DNA of 64,000 bases from Nematostella vectensis (taxonomy: Eukaryota > Cnidaria > Anthozoa > Actiniaria > Edwardsiidae), in the NCBI RefSeq assembly GCF_932526225.1, contig NC_064043.1, positions 3,959,501 through 4,023,500 of the forward strand, written 5' to 3'. Position numbers and translations under genes: made by a program. The notes beneath the pieces were generated by a model. That model was not told the DNA's origin. It was given only the letters and a program-made list of their open reading frames with translations, and ran no database searches. Shown here piece after piece: positions 40,900 to 52,444 of the stretch; position 1 is the stretch's first letter, and every line of letters starts with the position of its first letter.

Positions 40900-41260
40900 A
40901 ACCCGGATCTGTCAGAAAACCCGGGGGGGGGGACTCTCCAGAAAAGAAGATGGGGGTGATCGTCCCATCTTTTAGGGTATAAAATTTCGACCAACTGCCA
41001 TCCCTTAGGGGGTGTTGAAGGATTTTTCCGATTCTGTTATCTCTTAGGGTATAAAATTGCTATTCCTGAGGGGGTGTTTATAACGTTTTTTTCCGATTCT
41101 GCTACTAGGGCAAAAAAAATCCTTTTGCCACACCAAATTTGCTATCTCTGAGGGGTAAGAAAGTCTGTTGACCACGCCCAAAGTGCCATCCCTTAGGGTT
41201 AAAATTGATTTTGCCGACGATCACCTTCACCCCCCCCTCCCCCACTACCTTTTAGTGTTA
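40900..41260. repeat. Degenerate repeat of (T)CCCTTAGGG-type blocks
   Basis: Several variants of CATCCCTTAGGG and TATCTCTTAGGGTATAAAAT occur here between poly-G and poly-C runs. The same layout occurs at 12200-12420. Decayed dispersed repeat. Confidence 0.6.
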
Positions 41261-41261
41261 T

Positions 41262-42380
41262 AAGGGGTGCCCTACGGGAAGATGGCCGTAGTAGTCACCA
41301 GGCTATCAATGGTTGAAGTGAAGCTTTCGTCAGGTGAAAAACTGAAACATGTGTCGTACATCTTTTGCCGCTGCGTGGTGAAAATGCGTACATGTTACAT
41401 GTCCGGCGGCAAATTGGCAACGGAAAAGCTTCCACCCATTCCCAGGTCATATACGTGCGTTCACTGAGCGTGGTTTTGTTCAACATGAACCCGACACAAA
41501 AGAATGAATTCAAAATGGTAAAAGCCGAATTCGCGTGCAGCAAAACGCGACCCTTCCAAACTTATCAAAATCATTCGCAAATAATTTAATAATTTCTAAA
41601 GGATTACGTTCGTCTCTATGATGTTGAAATTCTCTATATAACCTTTAGAAATTTGTATTTCTCAGTCATTTTCAACTCAGAAATCCCCGTGAATTCGAAC
41701 TATTGTTCGTTTCTCTTGACTATATATTACCTCGTTCACTGAGCATTCTTTCCACTTTAGGATGGACTCGCATAATTAGCGGGGGAGCAAAGGGGGGGCA
41801 GGGAAAAGAAGAAGGGGGGTAGGGAGGGGGCCTGGTATAAAAACATTATCATGAATTTTACAAAAGTGGCCGCCAAAATGATAGGGAGAACTTGACGAAA
41901 ATTGTGAAACCTACACGAAAACGCACGCGCCAGATAGAAGCTATATTCTATTTAAGCTTGTTAAAAATTTGGGGCTAATGCATGTCAACAAGGTCGAAAG
42001 CCGGTTCGGCGTATTGAGCATGCGGTGTTATTGGAGTACAGACACGACACGTTCGTAGAAGTCACATTTTTTTACTCCTCTTGAGACTGTGTTGGGTCAC
42101 ACATAAGATGAGTCGGACTCTCTAAAATGATATAACATAACGGTGGATTTTTCGTCTTGTGTCCATTAACATGGTAGTGGTTTGTCATTCATTGAACACA
42201 CGAGGAAAACAACTATTGCATTCAACGCTAAGTTAGAACGAATTCCGCGCTTAATCTATCGACACTTTGAGAAGAGGATCATTTGCGAGAATATTCTTTA
42301 AGTACCGCAATTCGCCACTCCCTATGGGCTAAGACAGGTATCAGACGAGCTCTTTGCGCGATAGCCGGACCTGGGGAATT
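41262..42380. other. 5' flank of the first TIMP gene
   Basis: Overlapping short frames at 41267-41589 show no recognisable protein. G-rich runs occur at 41775-41830. No TATA box was obvious. Confidence 0.4.
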
Positions 42381-42387
42381 GTCAAAC

Positions 42388-45300
42388 ATGGCTTTAGGTT
42401 TGACAGTCCTCTTGGTCTTCGCTGCCCTGACTGAAGGCAAAGCGTGCGTTTGTAAAATGGGAAGTCACCCACAGGACAAGTTCTGCCAAGCAGACTTTGG
42501 TAAGAGAAAAGCATTTTATTTAGTAATTGATCGAGGTAAAATCAGTCTAACTAGACTTTACAACTATAACCGAGGCAAAACGTCTGGTTCTACTCAGAGA
42601 TGTATACTAGATTATACATTTATTTCTGGTTCCATAACTGTCTCGTTTTTCATTATACTCGCTACTGTCCCATACTAATGTTTTGCTACGGTGCAGAGCT
42701 TATCGCGCTTATGACCTTTACGATTTGACGGCGAAATTTAGCACAGAAATACGACTCTGAAACTAGTTCTATGTTCACGAATAAATCATGTGTTTCACCA
42801 ATATATTGGGGATTTTACATTTGTATTTTATTACTACACTTACAGTAGAAAAAAGGATAACAACGAAAAGTGACAAAATTACATCTAATAGCCACGAATT
42901 TGTAGGCGTGAACATGTGTATATTGAGTTTTTTTATAGCAAAGTAATGTTGTTTTTACATTTTGCGCGACTGTGTTAGGGTCAAAACGAAAACTTACAAC
43001 CTTTTCAGGGATTAGTCTCTATTCACTCATTGATATTAGAACTTAAAAAAAAAAAACACTGTATGCGAAGTCTGGGGTCATTTGCAGAGTGAAGATCTAT
43101 CCTTACAACACCTGTTAGGTAATCCGAGAATCCGCTGACACTCGTGACCCCAGGCGCACGTAACTCGAAGACCATCAAACGCTTTTATAGCGTTTAAGGT
43201 GGCGCGCCGAGGTTGTTTTGGCTAAACAGCTTATATACTATGTTCCCTACAGAAGACTCATTTTCGGCGCGATTTTCGTAAATTTTTCAGATTTTATTAA
43301 TACATCTATGCTTTATCAGATTGCGCTAGATTCACTCTTCTTGGAAATCAAATTATTTTTTGTCATGCAAGTTAAAAGGAAGCAATTTTTTTATATTAAA
43401 ATAAAAATCCCGAAATCTGCGTGATTTTTTTTCTAAATCTACAGCAATACCTAACAATACTCCAACTTAAAGCACACGAATTTTTGGCTTAAAACTGATC
43501 TGTCAAACTTCGCGATTGATGAATCTTTATTTCACGCCAAAATTGTCCTCCCAATCTTTGAAAAAATAAATGCATCCTTGCCTACAAAGATCCATCCCCG
43601 ATATTGCGATATTGCGCAGTTTGCACGAAGACTTATGTCGCGCAACTTGCATGATAAGGGTTAACAGGTTGAGGGAGATTAAAAAGCTCAAAGAAAAATT
43701 GCAAAGAAGAGGGGTGATGTGACGTAGAGAAGGACGCATGAATGCATGGTTGTGCGATGCGTAGAATCACGATGATTCAAATGCTGATCTCTATTTCACA
43801 GTTGTGCGCGGTCGCGTGGAGTCTGGCCCAGTGGAAGGTTACATCACATACCCCCCGCAAAGCCGAGGATTCCGTCATTGGCCCAAGCAGCGGGACGTTC
43901 TGGTGCACGTTGTCATGGTTACGCAGATTTTTAAGGGTGCAGGGCTTGTGAGCAAGGCAGGGAAACCGGTCGCTAAGCAACCGGAGGAGGGCAACCCATT
44001 GGTTCATAATGTCAAAGTAAGTTATTCAATAGCAATATTTTGTCTTTCCCTCCGCTCCCACACAAATGCGCACCTGCACACGCGAGGGCAAACTTAGTAG
44101 AAATATGTTATAAACCTAGCACATCCCCGTCAATCTTTTTTTGATGTGCATGTGTGATTGGAATGTTTTGCACAAAAAGTCACTCTGAAATCTGCAATGT
44201 GCGAAAGAGCTGTCTCCAAGCAGATCGCTGTGTGATTATAAATGGTAGCCAAGAAGTTAGATTTACTCGAAAATAAGTGCAATGCTACCCCGGGTACCAG
44301 AGGCTCCGAGCTTTGCGGCGACAACGATTTCAGCGAAGCGGCGTGGCAAGTCAAGTCGGATGCAGGGGTTGGTCTGGTGGGATTACAAACCCGCTATTAA
44401 AGAAAAAAAGGACTATCGGTCTTATTCATCGTCGGTTTTAACCCTGTATCCACTTTGTAGTAATGCGAGCGACGGTGAAAGCGGGTAAATTCATCAAACC
44501 CAATAAATGTCTACTCACAAAAGAGATGTCTCTGAACAGATCTACGCGGATAGATCGCCGTGCCCAGGGTGGCTACGCGCTGGTACGGACTACCTGTTGG
44601 CTGGCCTGGTGGATGATGGGAAACTTTTTATCTCGTCCTGTCATTGGACTTCACCATGGCAACAGGTGACGCAGGCGCAGAGGCTCGGCGTGCAAAGCGT
44701 CTATGGGGAGAGTTGTCGATGTCGAGTTACTTCTTGCAGCTTTCTCGGGCCAGGTAAATTAAAAAGCGTCGATCATGCAGACACTCTTTTGCTATTACAA
44801 AACTGAATTTGAAAATACATATTGTGTTTACTTATCCTAAAATAAATAGAAAAAAAACTCACAGCGTGCCCTGGACAAAAAGTCATCGAGACGAGCACGA
44901 ATTTTGCTTGATTTCGCCCACTATGGGAATATCGTGCATCTAGGACAATAATAACAGACGACCACTTACCAATAAGTTTGTGCATGATAAAAATATCGAG
45001 CTACCTACCCTTTAGCCTACCTGTAGGCTTTGATCGTTTTTCCGGCACGAAAACCCTGAAAACATGGAGTTCGCGAGTTCGTAGGCCGTAGCCTACAGGT
45101 AGGCTTCCTCCCTTCCATGATTGAAGTCTCGTCACTTGATCGAAATGATCATGTTGGAAATGTTGCCTATCTTGTTTCCTGTAACCATGTTGGAAGAGGA
45201 ATCTAAAAAGCTTAGTGCTATTTTGGATAGCACTGCGGGTACTAAAGTTATTCACAAAATTTATCTGTAAGGGGAGGGGGTCAGGAAGGAGAAACCCTTA

Positions 45301-45517
45301 CGAAATATGCTGATAACCATTTGATGTTACAGGCGGCCTTATACTGGATTCGCACTGTAGCGAAGGCTATCTGTATTGCGGTGAGCATGGACTTAGCTGT
45401 GCGTGGAAACCCGTCATAACTGGCAGCGAGAGCAATGAATACAAGAAATGCAAAGCGTCTATTATACCGGCACTACACCAAATCGAACGAAGGCATAGGG
45501 TCGTTAGAAAACATTGA
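42388..45517 (+). CDS. TIMP-family metalloproteinase inhibitor A
   Basis: Four exons: 42388-42499, 43802-44016, 44540-44753, 45333-45517. They encode 241 residues and all junction phases agree. TIMPs are secreted inhibitors whose N-terminal Cys chelates the catalytic zinc of matrix metalloproteinases. Seen: signal peptide (MALGLTVLLVFAALTEGKA), then mature CVC, HPQDKFCQADFVVRGRV as in the first TIMP strands, a central IFKG, then LVDDGKLFISSCHW followed by SPW, and a Cys-rich C-terminal domain (GESCRCRVTSC, CSEGYLYC, LSCAW). Cleavage after KA leaves Cys1 as N-terminus, as inhibition requires. A basic tail follows the last Cys. It sits tandem to TIMP B, which has lost or never had introns 2 and 3. 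Confidence 0.85.
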
Positions 45518-45529
45518 GATATGGATAAT

Positions 45530-46820
45530 GCTAATTGATGTGATTACAGAAAAAATCCAAACATCTTTCATCCGCCGAAATCTCCCATTCCCTCCCTGGT
45601 GGTTAAGGGTAGTTTTCGGAATCACACAATATTGTTGTGTACTAGAAACTAAAATGTTACAGAAATAGTATGCATTTTGGGGCAAAAAGCTGAGTGTCTA
45701 ACAAAAGCCCGACAACATTTTCTCACATTATTAAGGTGTAAACAACGTTTTCAACCTGTTTAAACCCTTTTAGCGAGATAATTTTACACTTTTTACACCA
45801 GGTTTCGTCTTGGTTTGCGTAGTGAAACTTTTTGCGAATATCTGTATCATAACTCCCAAAAAGGAAAATAGAATCTTATAACTTATAGGGATATATACCA
45901 GCATCTGTATTTTTCGTTATATATTAATTAAAGTAATTAAATTTAATTGAATTATTGGAGTACATGCCTTATTTAATACTAAAATAATACTCATTTTTTT
46001 AAACTTGTTCGCGGTACTGTAACATCATTCAGAAAAGCCAGACCTCACCTCTGCGTGGGATCAAGGCTGTCGTCGTGACGTCGCTGCATATTGTGACGTC
46101 ACTGTAGTTTAGGAGCAGATACAGAATTCTATAATGGAATACCCCCCGTTCTCACCCCTGCCCATTTCTTTGCCTTTTAGAGCTTTCTAGTGGCATCTAG
46201 AGTACTCCAAGAAGTGTATCACTAAATCTGACGGTTACCGGGCGTTGGGGGTGGCTATAGAAGACCTTTCTTGGCTTTTCTTGGCGTAGAATATATAAGT
46301 CTACATAATAAAAGGAATACAGAAATGTTATATAGGAATGAAGAGGGATAAGATGGTTGTGTTTGCCTATATTTTCCTCAACACCTTTTCGTAATTCGTT
46401 CATACTAAATTAAAATTAAAATAAGACGCAATGTTATGACGGGCTACATACTTATCTTGCGTACGATCCAAAGAGTCTCGCGTCATACGTTAACCACCAA
46501 GGCCACCAGGTCAGCGGCACAATGCCTGGAAACGAACCAAAAAACAGACGCGTACATAACATCTTCCACCCCACCCTTCGTAGGCCTCATCGCAACAAGG
46601 AGATTGACATTGAAACTTTGAGCAAAAACAGCCGGCGTTATCTGACCTCGATTCGTCTGCGACGTCAAGGTTTTTTCAGTGAATGTGTTATCTATCCTGA
46701 AGGTTTCGGTGAGACGTTGCCTGTTGTAGATAGATGAGCAACTAGCGAGACCTTTATACGTGGTCTGTCTGTGATTCTTGCGTCTTGACGTGGGCGACAA
46801 ACGTAGCCTGGTCGACCCTG
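45530..46820. other. Intergenic between the TIMP genes
   Basis: Nothing definite. Short frames at 46436-46800 lack protein character. Confidence 0.4.
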
Positions 46821-46826
46821 AAGGTG

Positions 46827-46834
46827 TATAAATA
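46827..46834 (+). promoter_or_regulatory. TATA box of TIMP B
   Basis: TATAAATA lies 63 bp before the first ATG (46897), with an expected start near 46857. Confidence 0.55.
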
Positions 46835-46896
46835 CCAGTCAGACCAAACAGTTACGAACAATACGCCTTCGGTGTACCTTGATCAAGCACTCAACT

Positions 46897-49149
46897 ATGA
46901 GTAGAGACCGTGATATGGCGTGTACAGTGCTGGTGTTTTTATTGGCTGGAGTTATGTGTGTGGCGGCAAGCGATGATTGTATTTGTGCATCGCCCCATGG
47001 TCACCCTCAGGATGTGTTTTGTAGCTCCGATTATGGTAAGTTACGTTATTTGGCCTTTAATAGCTATACCATATGATGAATAAGGACCTTAGATATCATA
47101 ACACTAAACACATAAAAATAAACCGATGGATTGTGGTTGAATTTGCTGTCGGCTTGGATCAACGTCTCAAGTTATAGCTACCGTACCGCAAAATGCACTA
47201 GAATGGGGAAAACAAGGGAACATAAAAAGCTGTCTTAATGAGATAAATATATTATCGAACCTATTCGTAGGATTGTAAAGTTTCACAGTTTAAGCATAGC
47301 AGAGCTAGCGATGTGTCTGAGATAATCAAAAGGTCGATGGTTCTTGAAAGGGCGTTTCTTTGCATCATTCGTATACAATTTGCAATTTGATCGCAATAAC
47401 AGAAGGGCTTGATACATATGCAATTTGATCGCAATAACAGAAGGGCTTTGTAAGTGCGTACAATTTCGGATCTCTTATCCACATCGAGCTTTAGAGATCA
47501 AGAGACCCCTTATCCCTGTCTATCTTACGGACTAAGCTTCGATTCAATCGATAGGCCATCGAGGTCTTCGACAAATTAACTACCTTGTAGACACGCCCTT
47601 TTGAAGGTCAGTAATTACTTGTCCATCCGCGAAAGAGTCGCAAATGCCCTCGGGTCGAATTTACCAAATTTACAAACAAACAGAAAACTCATCCGTTCAT
47701 TCCTTAGTTATTACCTTAAAGGAAAGAAAAGCGTCCTTGATGTGTTATAATACACATGCTTTCAATGTTCTTGCATTAAATATCTTCTCAGATTTACTAC
47801 TAGAAAATCTGATAAAAGTAAAGCTATTGAATAGCTTTGAAAAAGGACTTGAGTAAATTGATGCGCTAAATATTAATACGGGATGTAAATAATTTTGTAA
47901 CAAATTTGCTAAATTTTCATGATCAACACGCCGCCATCAATTGTCCCAGTAACCACGATACTACACAAATGCGGCGATCTCGTGACGAGGACGAGGGTGC
48001 ATTCAGCCAAAGCTCTATGAGCGACCGCCCTCGATAGCGACCACCTCCCCTAACGACCACAGTTTTGAAATCCCTGTTTAAGTCGCCAAATGAACTCTCC
48101 ATCGCGAGATCTCGTGATCGTCTCATCGGCAAGCTCGGTTTGCGGGAAATCCCCAGAGATTTTCCCCATAGTTTGTGTTGTCTTGTAAGCGACAACCGCG
48201 AGCTTGGTGTTCAAAGCATAACTCAACACCATATTGATTATCGTAAGCCTTTCAACTCTATAAGCATAAACGACAGAAACTCACTTTCCTTGTTTATGAC
48301 ATGTCGAACGAGTATAACCAACACAGAATACTTGTGTGACTATAGAAACGGGTTAATCGGAACGGAAGACGTAGTCGCTGAGATGGATGCAATGTTTCTT
48401 TTCCCAGAGCCGTAGCACAATACAGAAACATTAAGAAAATATTGAGGGGGGTAATTCCCTTCTTATAATTTTTGAAAATATTGGGGGGGAACATGCCCCC
48501 AGTGCCCCACCCTCTGCTACGGGCCTGTTTTCACGTCACACTTGTTGTTTCTTAGCTTCCTAAGTAAGATACTTTAACCTTTGCTTTTATCTCTTTAGCT
48601 CTACGTGGTTTAGTGACATCAGGACCGAAGAAAGAGACCATCAAAATCATGCAACCACCCGACAAACCTCTCACAAGAAACGTGCTTAGCTACATCGTCG
48701 AGATCAGAGAAGTGTACAGAGGGGGCCAGATAATACGGCGGACCACCGGGTTACAGCACCGCAACACAACCCTACTCCTCCCCTCAGAAGTTCGCATTAC
48801 TACGGACGACAACGCATGCGCCGCCATACTACCGCTGAACACGGAGCAACTGATTGCGGGCTACTCGGACGGCGCACGCTTAGAAGTGTTCTCGTGTAAC
48901 TGGGTGGAGCCGTGGGGGAATCTCACCGTGTCGCAACAGATTGCGGTAAAGAGGTACTATGGCAGGCACTGTGCTTGTCGGACCAGTCTATGCAGCTTGC
49001 TGGATCCTCTAGGCACGTTGCTAGACTTTGAGTGCGCTAGGGAGCACTTGTATTGCCGATTGAGGAGGGATGGCGCTACGTGTGGGTGGCGGTCGATAGG
49101 GAGGTGGTATAGGGAGTGCGTGCTCGATATACACGCTAGAAATAACTAA
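46897..49149 (+). CDS. TIMP-family protein B
   Basis: Two exons: 46897-47035 and 48599-49149, 229 residues. The single intron falls at the same place and phase as intron 1 of TIMP A (after the C..ADF / C..SDY codons). Seen: signal peptide from the first or second Met (46897 or 46915), DDCICASPHGHPQDVFC, then IVEIREVYRGGQI, an Asn-glycosylation-type NTT, SCNW and EPW as in the TIMP core, and C-terminal CACRTSLC, FECAREHLYC, TCGWRSIGRWYREC. Odd: the most natural cleavage (after CVAAS) would leave Asp-Asp before Cys1, and extra residues there are known to abolish inhibition in other TIMPs. It may be a non-inhibitory TIMP. A miniature element lies in the intron. Confidence 0.85.
47040..48405. other. 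Intron of TIMP B
   Basis: A direct repeat (ATTTGATCGCAATAACAGAAGGGCTT) occurs at about 47388 and 47424. No exon equivalent to TIMP A exons 2-3 is seen. Confidence 0.5.
48409..48525. mobile_element. Miniature element, short copy of the GGCCxTAGCAGG family
   Basis: GCCGTAGCA on the left and CTGCTACGGGC on the right enclose a G/C-run interior with TTTTTGAAAATATTGGGGGG and ACATGCCCCCAGTGCCCC. It lies in the TIMP B intron. Confidence 0.65.
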
Positions 49150-49413
49150 GTCATTACTAATAGGGTGGTTTAGATGCGCGACGCTGGCGACAGGACGCAG
49201 GCTTGCGCATGTTCGCCACCGTTGTGTCATCGGCGTTCTCATCGCATTCAGACATTAGACAAGCATAGACGTTCCTAGACGGACGGCCATCGGAAGTCCA
49301 ACGTTTTTTTTTTTTTTTTTTGTAAAGTCTTGCTCTCATCCGATAAAAGAGGGCGGATCTGCTCTGTCATGCGGGATTAAAGAAGAAACCTGCAAGCGTT
49401 TGTGTAGCGTTAA

Positions 49414-49419
49414 AATAAA
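49414..49419 (+). terminator. Candidate polyadenylation signal of TIMP B
   Basis: AATAAA lies 265 bp after the stop. Confidence 0.35.
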
Positions 49420-51356
49420 AAAACGTCTACTTCCGGTTACCTCTCGTCGACCAGGAACGTCTCCGCTGGTTTTCTATTCGATATTTACTTCAGGGCACGA
49501 CGCCGACAATAAAATCCGTGGAACCGGACCTATTCACCACCTCGATCAAATCGTATATCTCTGGCTAAACGAAACGCAACTTGTCGCATATTTTCCTACT
49601 TATAAGAACTTGTGTATCGTTTGGACGCGATAACTTGCGTTGACTTGCGTGCAGGAGCTAACATCTATATTTTCGTTTCGTTTGACCAGGGCTTATATCG
49701 TGTTGCATACCCCGTAAGTAGTTCTGCCTACCATCTGCTATTTATTAGTTATTAGCAATGAAATTATGTGATTCCATTTCCTTGTTATTTCCAAATGTTA
49801 CTCTTTAAGTGTTGATTGAATTTGAATTTAGTATATCTGTCGACAAAGAAAATATAAAAAATGATGCATTGCTATTATCTTTGCGCAGAGCGTGTACACA
49901 AAAAACTCGTCACTTTTCCATAGCCCAAGCCCTTTCAAATGCATTTCTCCGGTGATTTTTATCCAAACTCACATTCGATTCTGCCCAATCGACGATGAAG
50001 TCTAATTTGCTAAAAAAAAATGTTTTCAAAACTCTCCAGTTGTGAGATGACGATGTTGATTTGCCTGTGGTATAATTACAGATATGAATTATATTATTTG
50101 TAAATAATATCCGAAACATTGAAAAAGGTAGTAATAATTTTTCACCACAATTCTTGGCTTTGTGAACTGTTTATTTATAGCTAAACGGGCGCAACTCCAA
50201 TAGGTTAAGTAGTGTATTCTACCAATAAATCAAATACCATACTACTCTGTTATTAAATTGTTATAAAAGACCAGATTTCGCGCGCATTTTTTTTCGTGCG
50301 CATTAAACTTTTAGCGCATTGCTAATTCAGTGAAACCCCCTCCCCTCCCCGTAAGAGCAAAAATTGTGACGCAGCGCCAAATTTCCACAGCAAGGCACAT
50401 GTCTACAAAGTTCTTCCTACATACAGCGCTCATCTCACATAACAGATATCTCTCCAATAAAATAATCTTCAATGATTCCTAATTATTCTTTCTGTCCTCT
50501 GTCGATATTCTAATGTAGCTGTGTTTTTTTCCAATGTATGCGAGGTTTCGTAACTGGAATTCACCAAGGCTCTAAAAAAGGTATCGAGAGTGCCCATGAT
50601 GAGTAATGAATATAAAGGCTAATCGAAATACAACAAGAGTGTCACAATTTCGAAGGATCCGAATGGTATGTCTACTCCTCCGTCCACCAGAGAGAGAAGT
50701 CCATTCCTGTCTGGCTCTTCCAGTAGATTGCATCTGGAATTTAAGATTAAGCCGTTGGTATGGGTATTATCTATTATTCATTCTATAATTTAATTAAAAT
50801 AATAAGACACACCTACAGAAAGTGGAGATAGAACAATTAGAAAGAAAACACAAATCGTTTTTCTTGAGCTTGGAAATCTACTAACAATAATAAAAATAAA
50901 CAATAAATAAAAACAATATAACATTTAATTATAACAATATAACATTTTTTTATTTTTAAATTATTTTTTTCCTGCATGATCACCTAAATAACACATGTGC
51001 ACAAAATAAGATTCATCAATCACTTTGAAATGGCGAAAAACAATTACAGGATATATATAATACATATATACAGAGGATCTTCTAAAACTAAAATAGCTAT
51101 TTTGACTATCCCGCATAATTTCACTTGTTTTCGAGCTTTCCGAAATAGCACTATAGCTTTTATAAGTCCCTTTTAACACAAGGAGAAACATGTAAAAATA
51201 TAATATATCATCATTAGTTGTCACGGAGCTGGCTTTTGTTGGTGACCATGGTAACGTGTATCACGCAACCAACAGTGCACCTTTCCAAATGTACATGCAT
51301 CCAAATGAAGATGAAACGGTAGACATTTACAGGTATCCCTTAGAAATATGTAGTCT
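49420..51356. other. Intergenic stretch
   Basis: AT-rich, with no recognisable exon. It holds the 3' flank of the minus-strand GPCR. Confidence 0.4.
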
Positions 51357-52439
51357 TCAAAACGAACTTTCCCGGATGAACTGGCCATTCTCCATCGTCT
51401 TCGGACTCCTAGAGTGGTGATGCGCATGCGCTGATTCCTCCTCCTCGCTAACGCCTCGACACCAACACGAGGCTTGAAGATTCGCGCGATACTCCGTGCT
51501 CATCGCAAAGAGGATAAAGGGATTGATCACGTGCTTGACGTAATACATAACAAGCGCCAGCAAGTTGACGTAGCGAAGGGCAGCGGTTTTCTCGCCGTAG
51601 CCATTCACCAACACCAGAACCCCGCGGGGGAGGTAGCAGATATCGAAAACCACCACGCATGTCACTAGCATTTTAATGAGGTGATTTCTCCTCCGCGCAT
51701 GCTCCGTGCTGGATACGAGGGTCTTTCTACGGAGCTTTTTGATGATGAGGAAATAGGAGCATGTTTGGATTGCAAGAGGGAGCAAAATGTATGCGATTAC
51801 AAGGAAGACAGTGAAGACGCGTCCGAAAGAGACGAATTCGGGCGACAGCCCACATCGGGGACGACCCTGGCTTATGGTAACACGTAACAATGGCGCGATG
51901 GGAAGGCCGGAAGTGACGTAGCTCCCAAGCCAAAGCCCAGCGATAATGAATTGAACCTGCCTTATGGAGATCCTTTTCTTGAACGGCGTAACGATAGCGC
52001 GGTGTCGTTCCATGGCGATGGCTGTGTGCGCTAGTACAGACACACATATGAATACATCTTGTAATGGAGCAAGCATTTGGCACGCGAACTCACCGAACGG
52101 CCAGCCAACGAAACGCTCCGCGATGCGTAACGGAGCATGAAGCGCGGCGACCCCCAGATCGGCTATCGCGACGGTCATGATAAGATAGTTACACGGCGTC
52201 CACATCTTACGACTCCGTAGAACCGTGCCTATGACGAGAGAGTTCCCGGGGACGCCGGTCACGCAGATCAGCGCGTAGAGACAGGATAACAGGACACTGT
52301 AAGTCGCCCCGAAGCTGTCTGAACTTGAAGGGCTTTCATAAGGGCACACCGACGAAGAGTTTGCGCAAAGCGATGCATTCAAGCCTGTTATGTTCCCAAA
52401 GAAAGCACGCTCCCCGGAGAAATTCCGCTGAAGGGTCAT
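51357..52439 (-). CDS. Class A (rhodopsin-like) G-protein-coupled receptor
   Basis: Intronless CDS of 360 codons, ATG at 52439-52437. Seven membrane spans are visible: TM1 with GNSLVI (Asn66), TM2 with IADLG (Asp94), TM3 starting at Cys120 and ending MERHR (144-146), TM4 with W170, TM5 with P221, TM6 with FDICYLP (P271) and TM7 with NPFILF (306-311). Cys120 pairs with Cys196 in loop 2. Four N-glycosylation sites (Asn 6, 16, 21, 27) lie in the N-terminus and Cys residues near 324-327 could be palmitoylated. Deviations: ERH for DRY, Tyr for Trp in TM6 CWxP, Phe for Tyr in NPxxY. Peptide-receptor-like; ligand unknown. Confidence 0.88.
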   Translation of the reverse strand: MTLQRNFSGERAFFGNITGLNASLCANSSSVCPYESPSSSDSFGATYSVLLSCLYALICVTGVPGNSLVIGTVLRSRKMWTPCNYLIMTVAIADLGVAALHAPLRIAERFVGWPFGEFACQMLAPLQDVFICVSVLAHTAIAMERHRAIVTPFKKRISIRQVQFIIAGLWLGSYVTSGLPIAPLLRVTISQGRPRCGLSPEFVSFGRVFTVFLVIAYILLPLAIQTCSYFLIIKKLRRKTLVSSTEHARRRNHLIKMLVTCVVVFDICYLPRGVLVLVNGYGEKTAALRYVNLLALVMYYVKHVINPFILFAMSTEYRANLQASCWCRGVSEEEESAHAHHHSRSPKTMENGQFIRESSF

Positions 52440-52444
52440 TGTTT

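Noticed and set aside
44282-44488. Extra TIMP A exon with Cys residues
   Set aside because: TIMP A exons 2 and 3 join in phase without it, and it has no matching splice sites.
51474-52083. Frames within the receptor region
   Set aside because: Shadows of the intronless GPCR in other frames.
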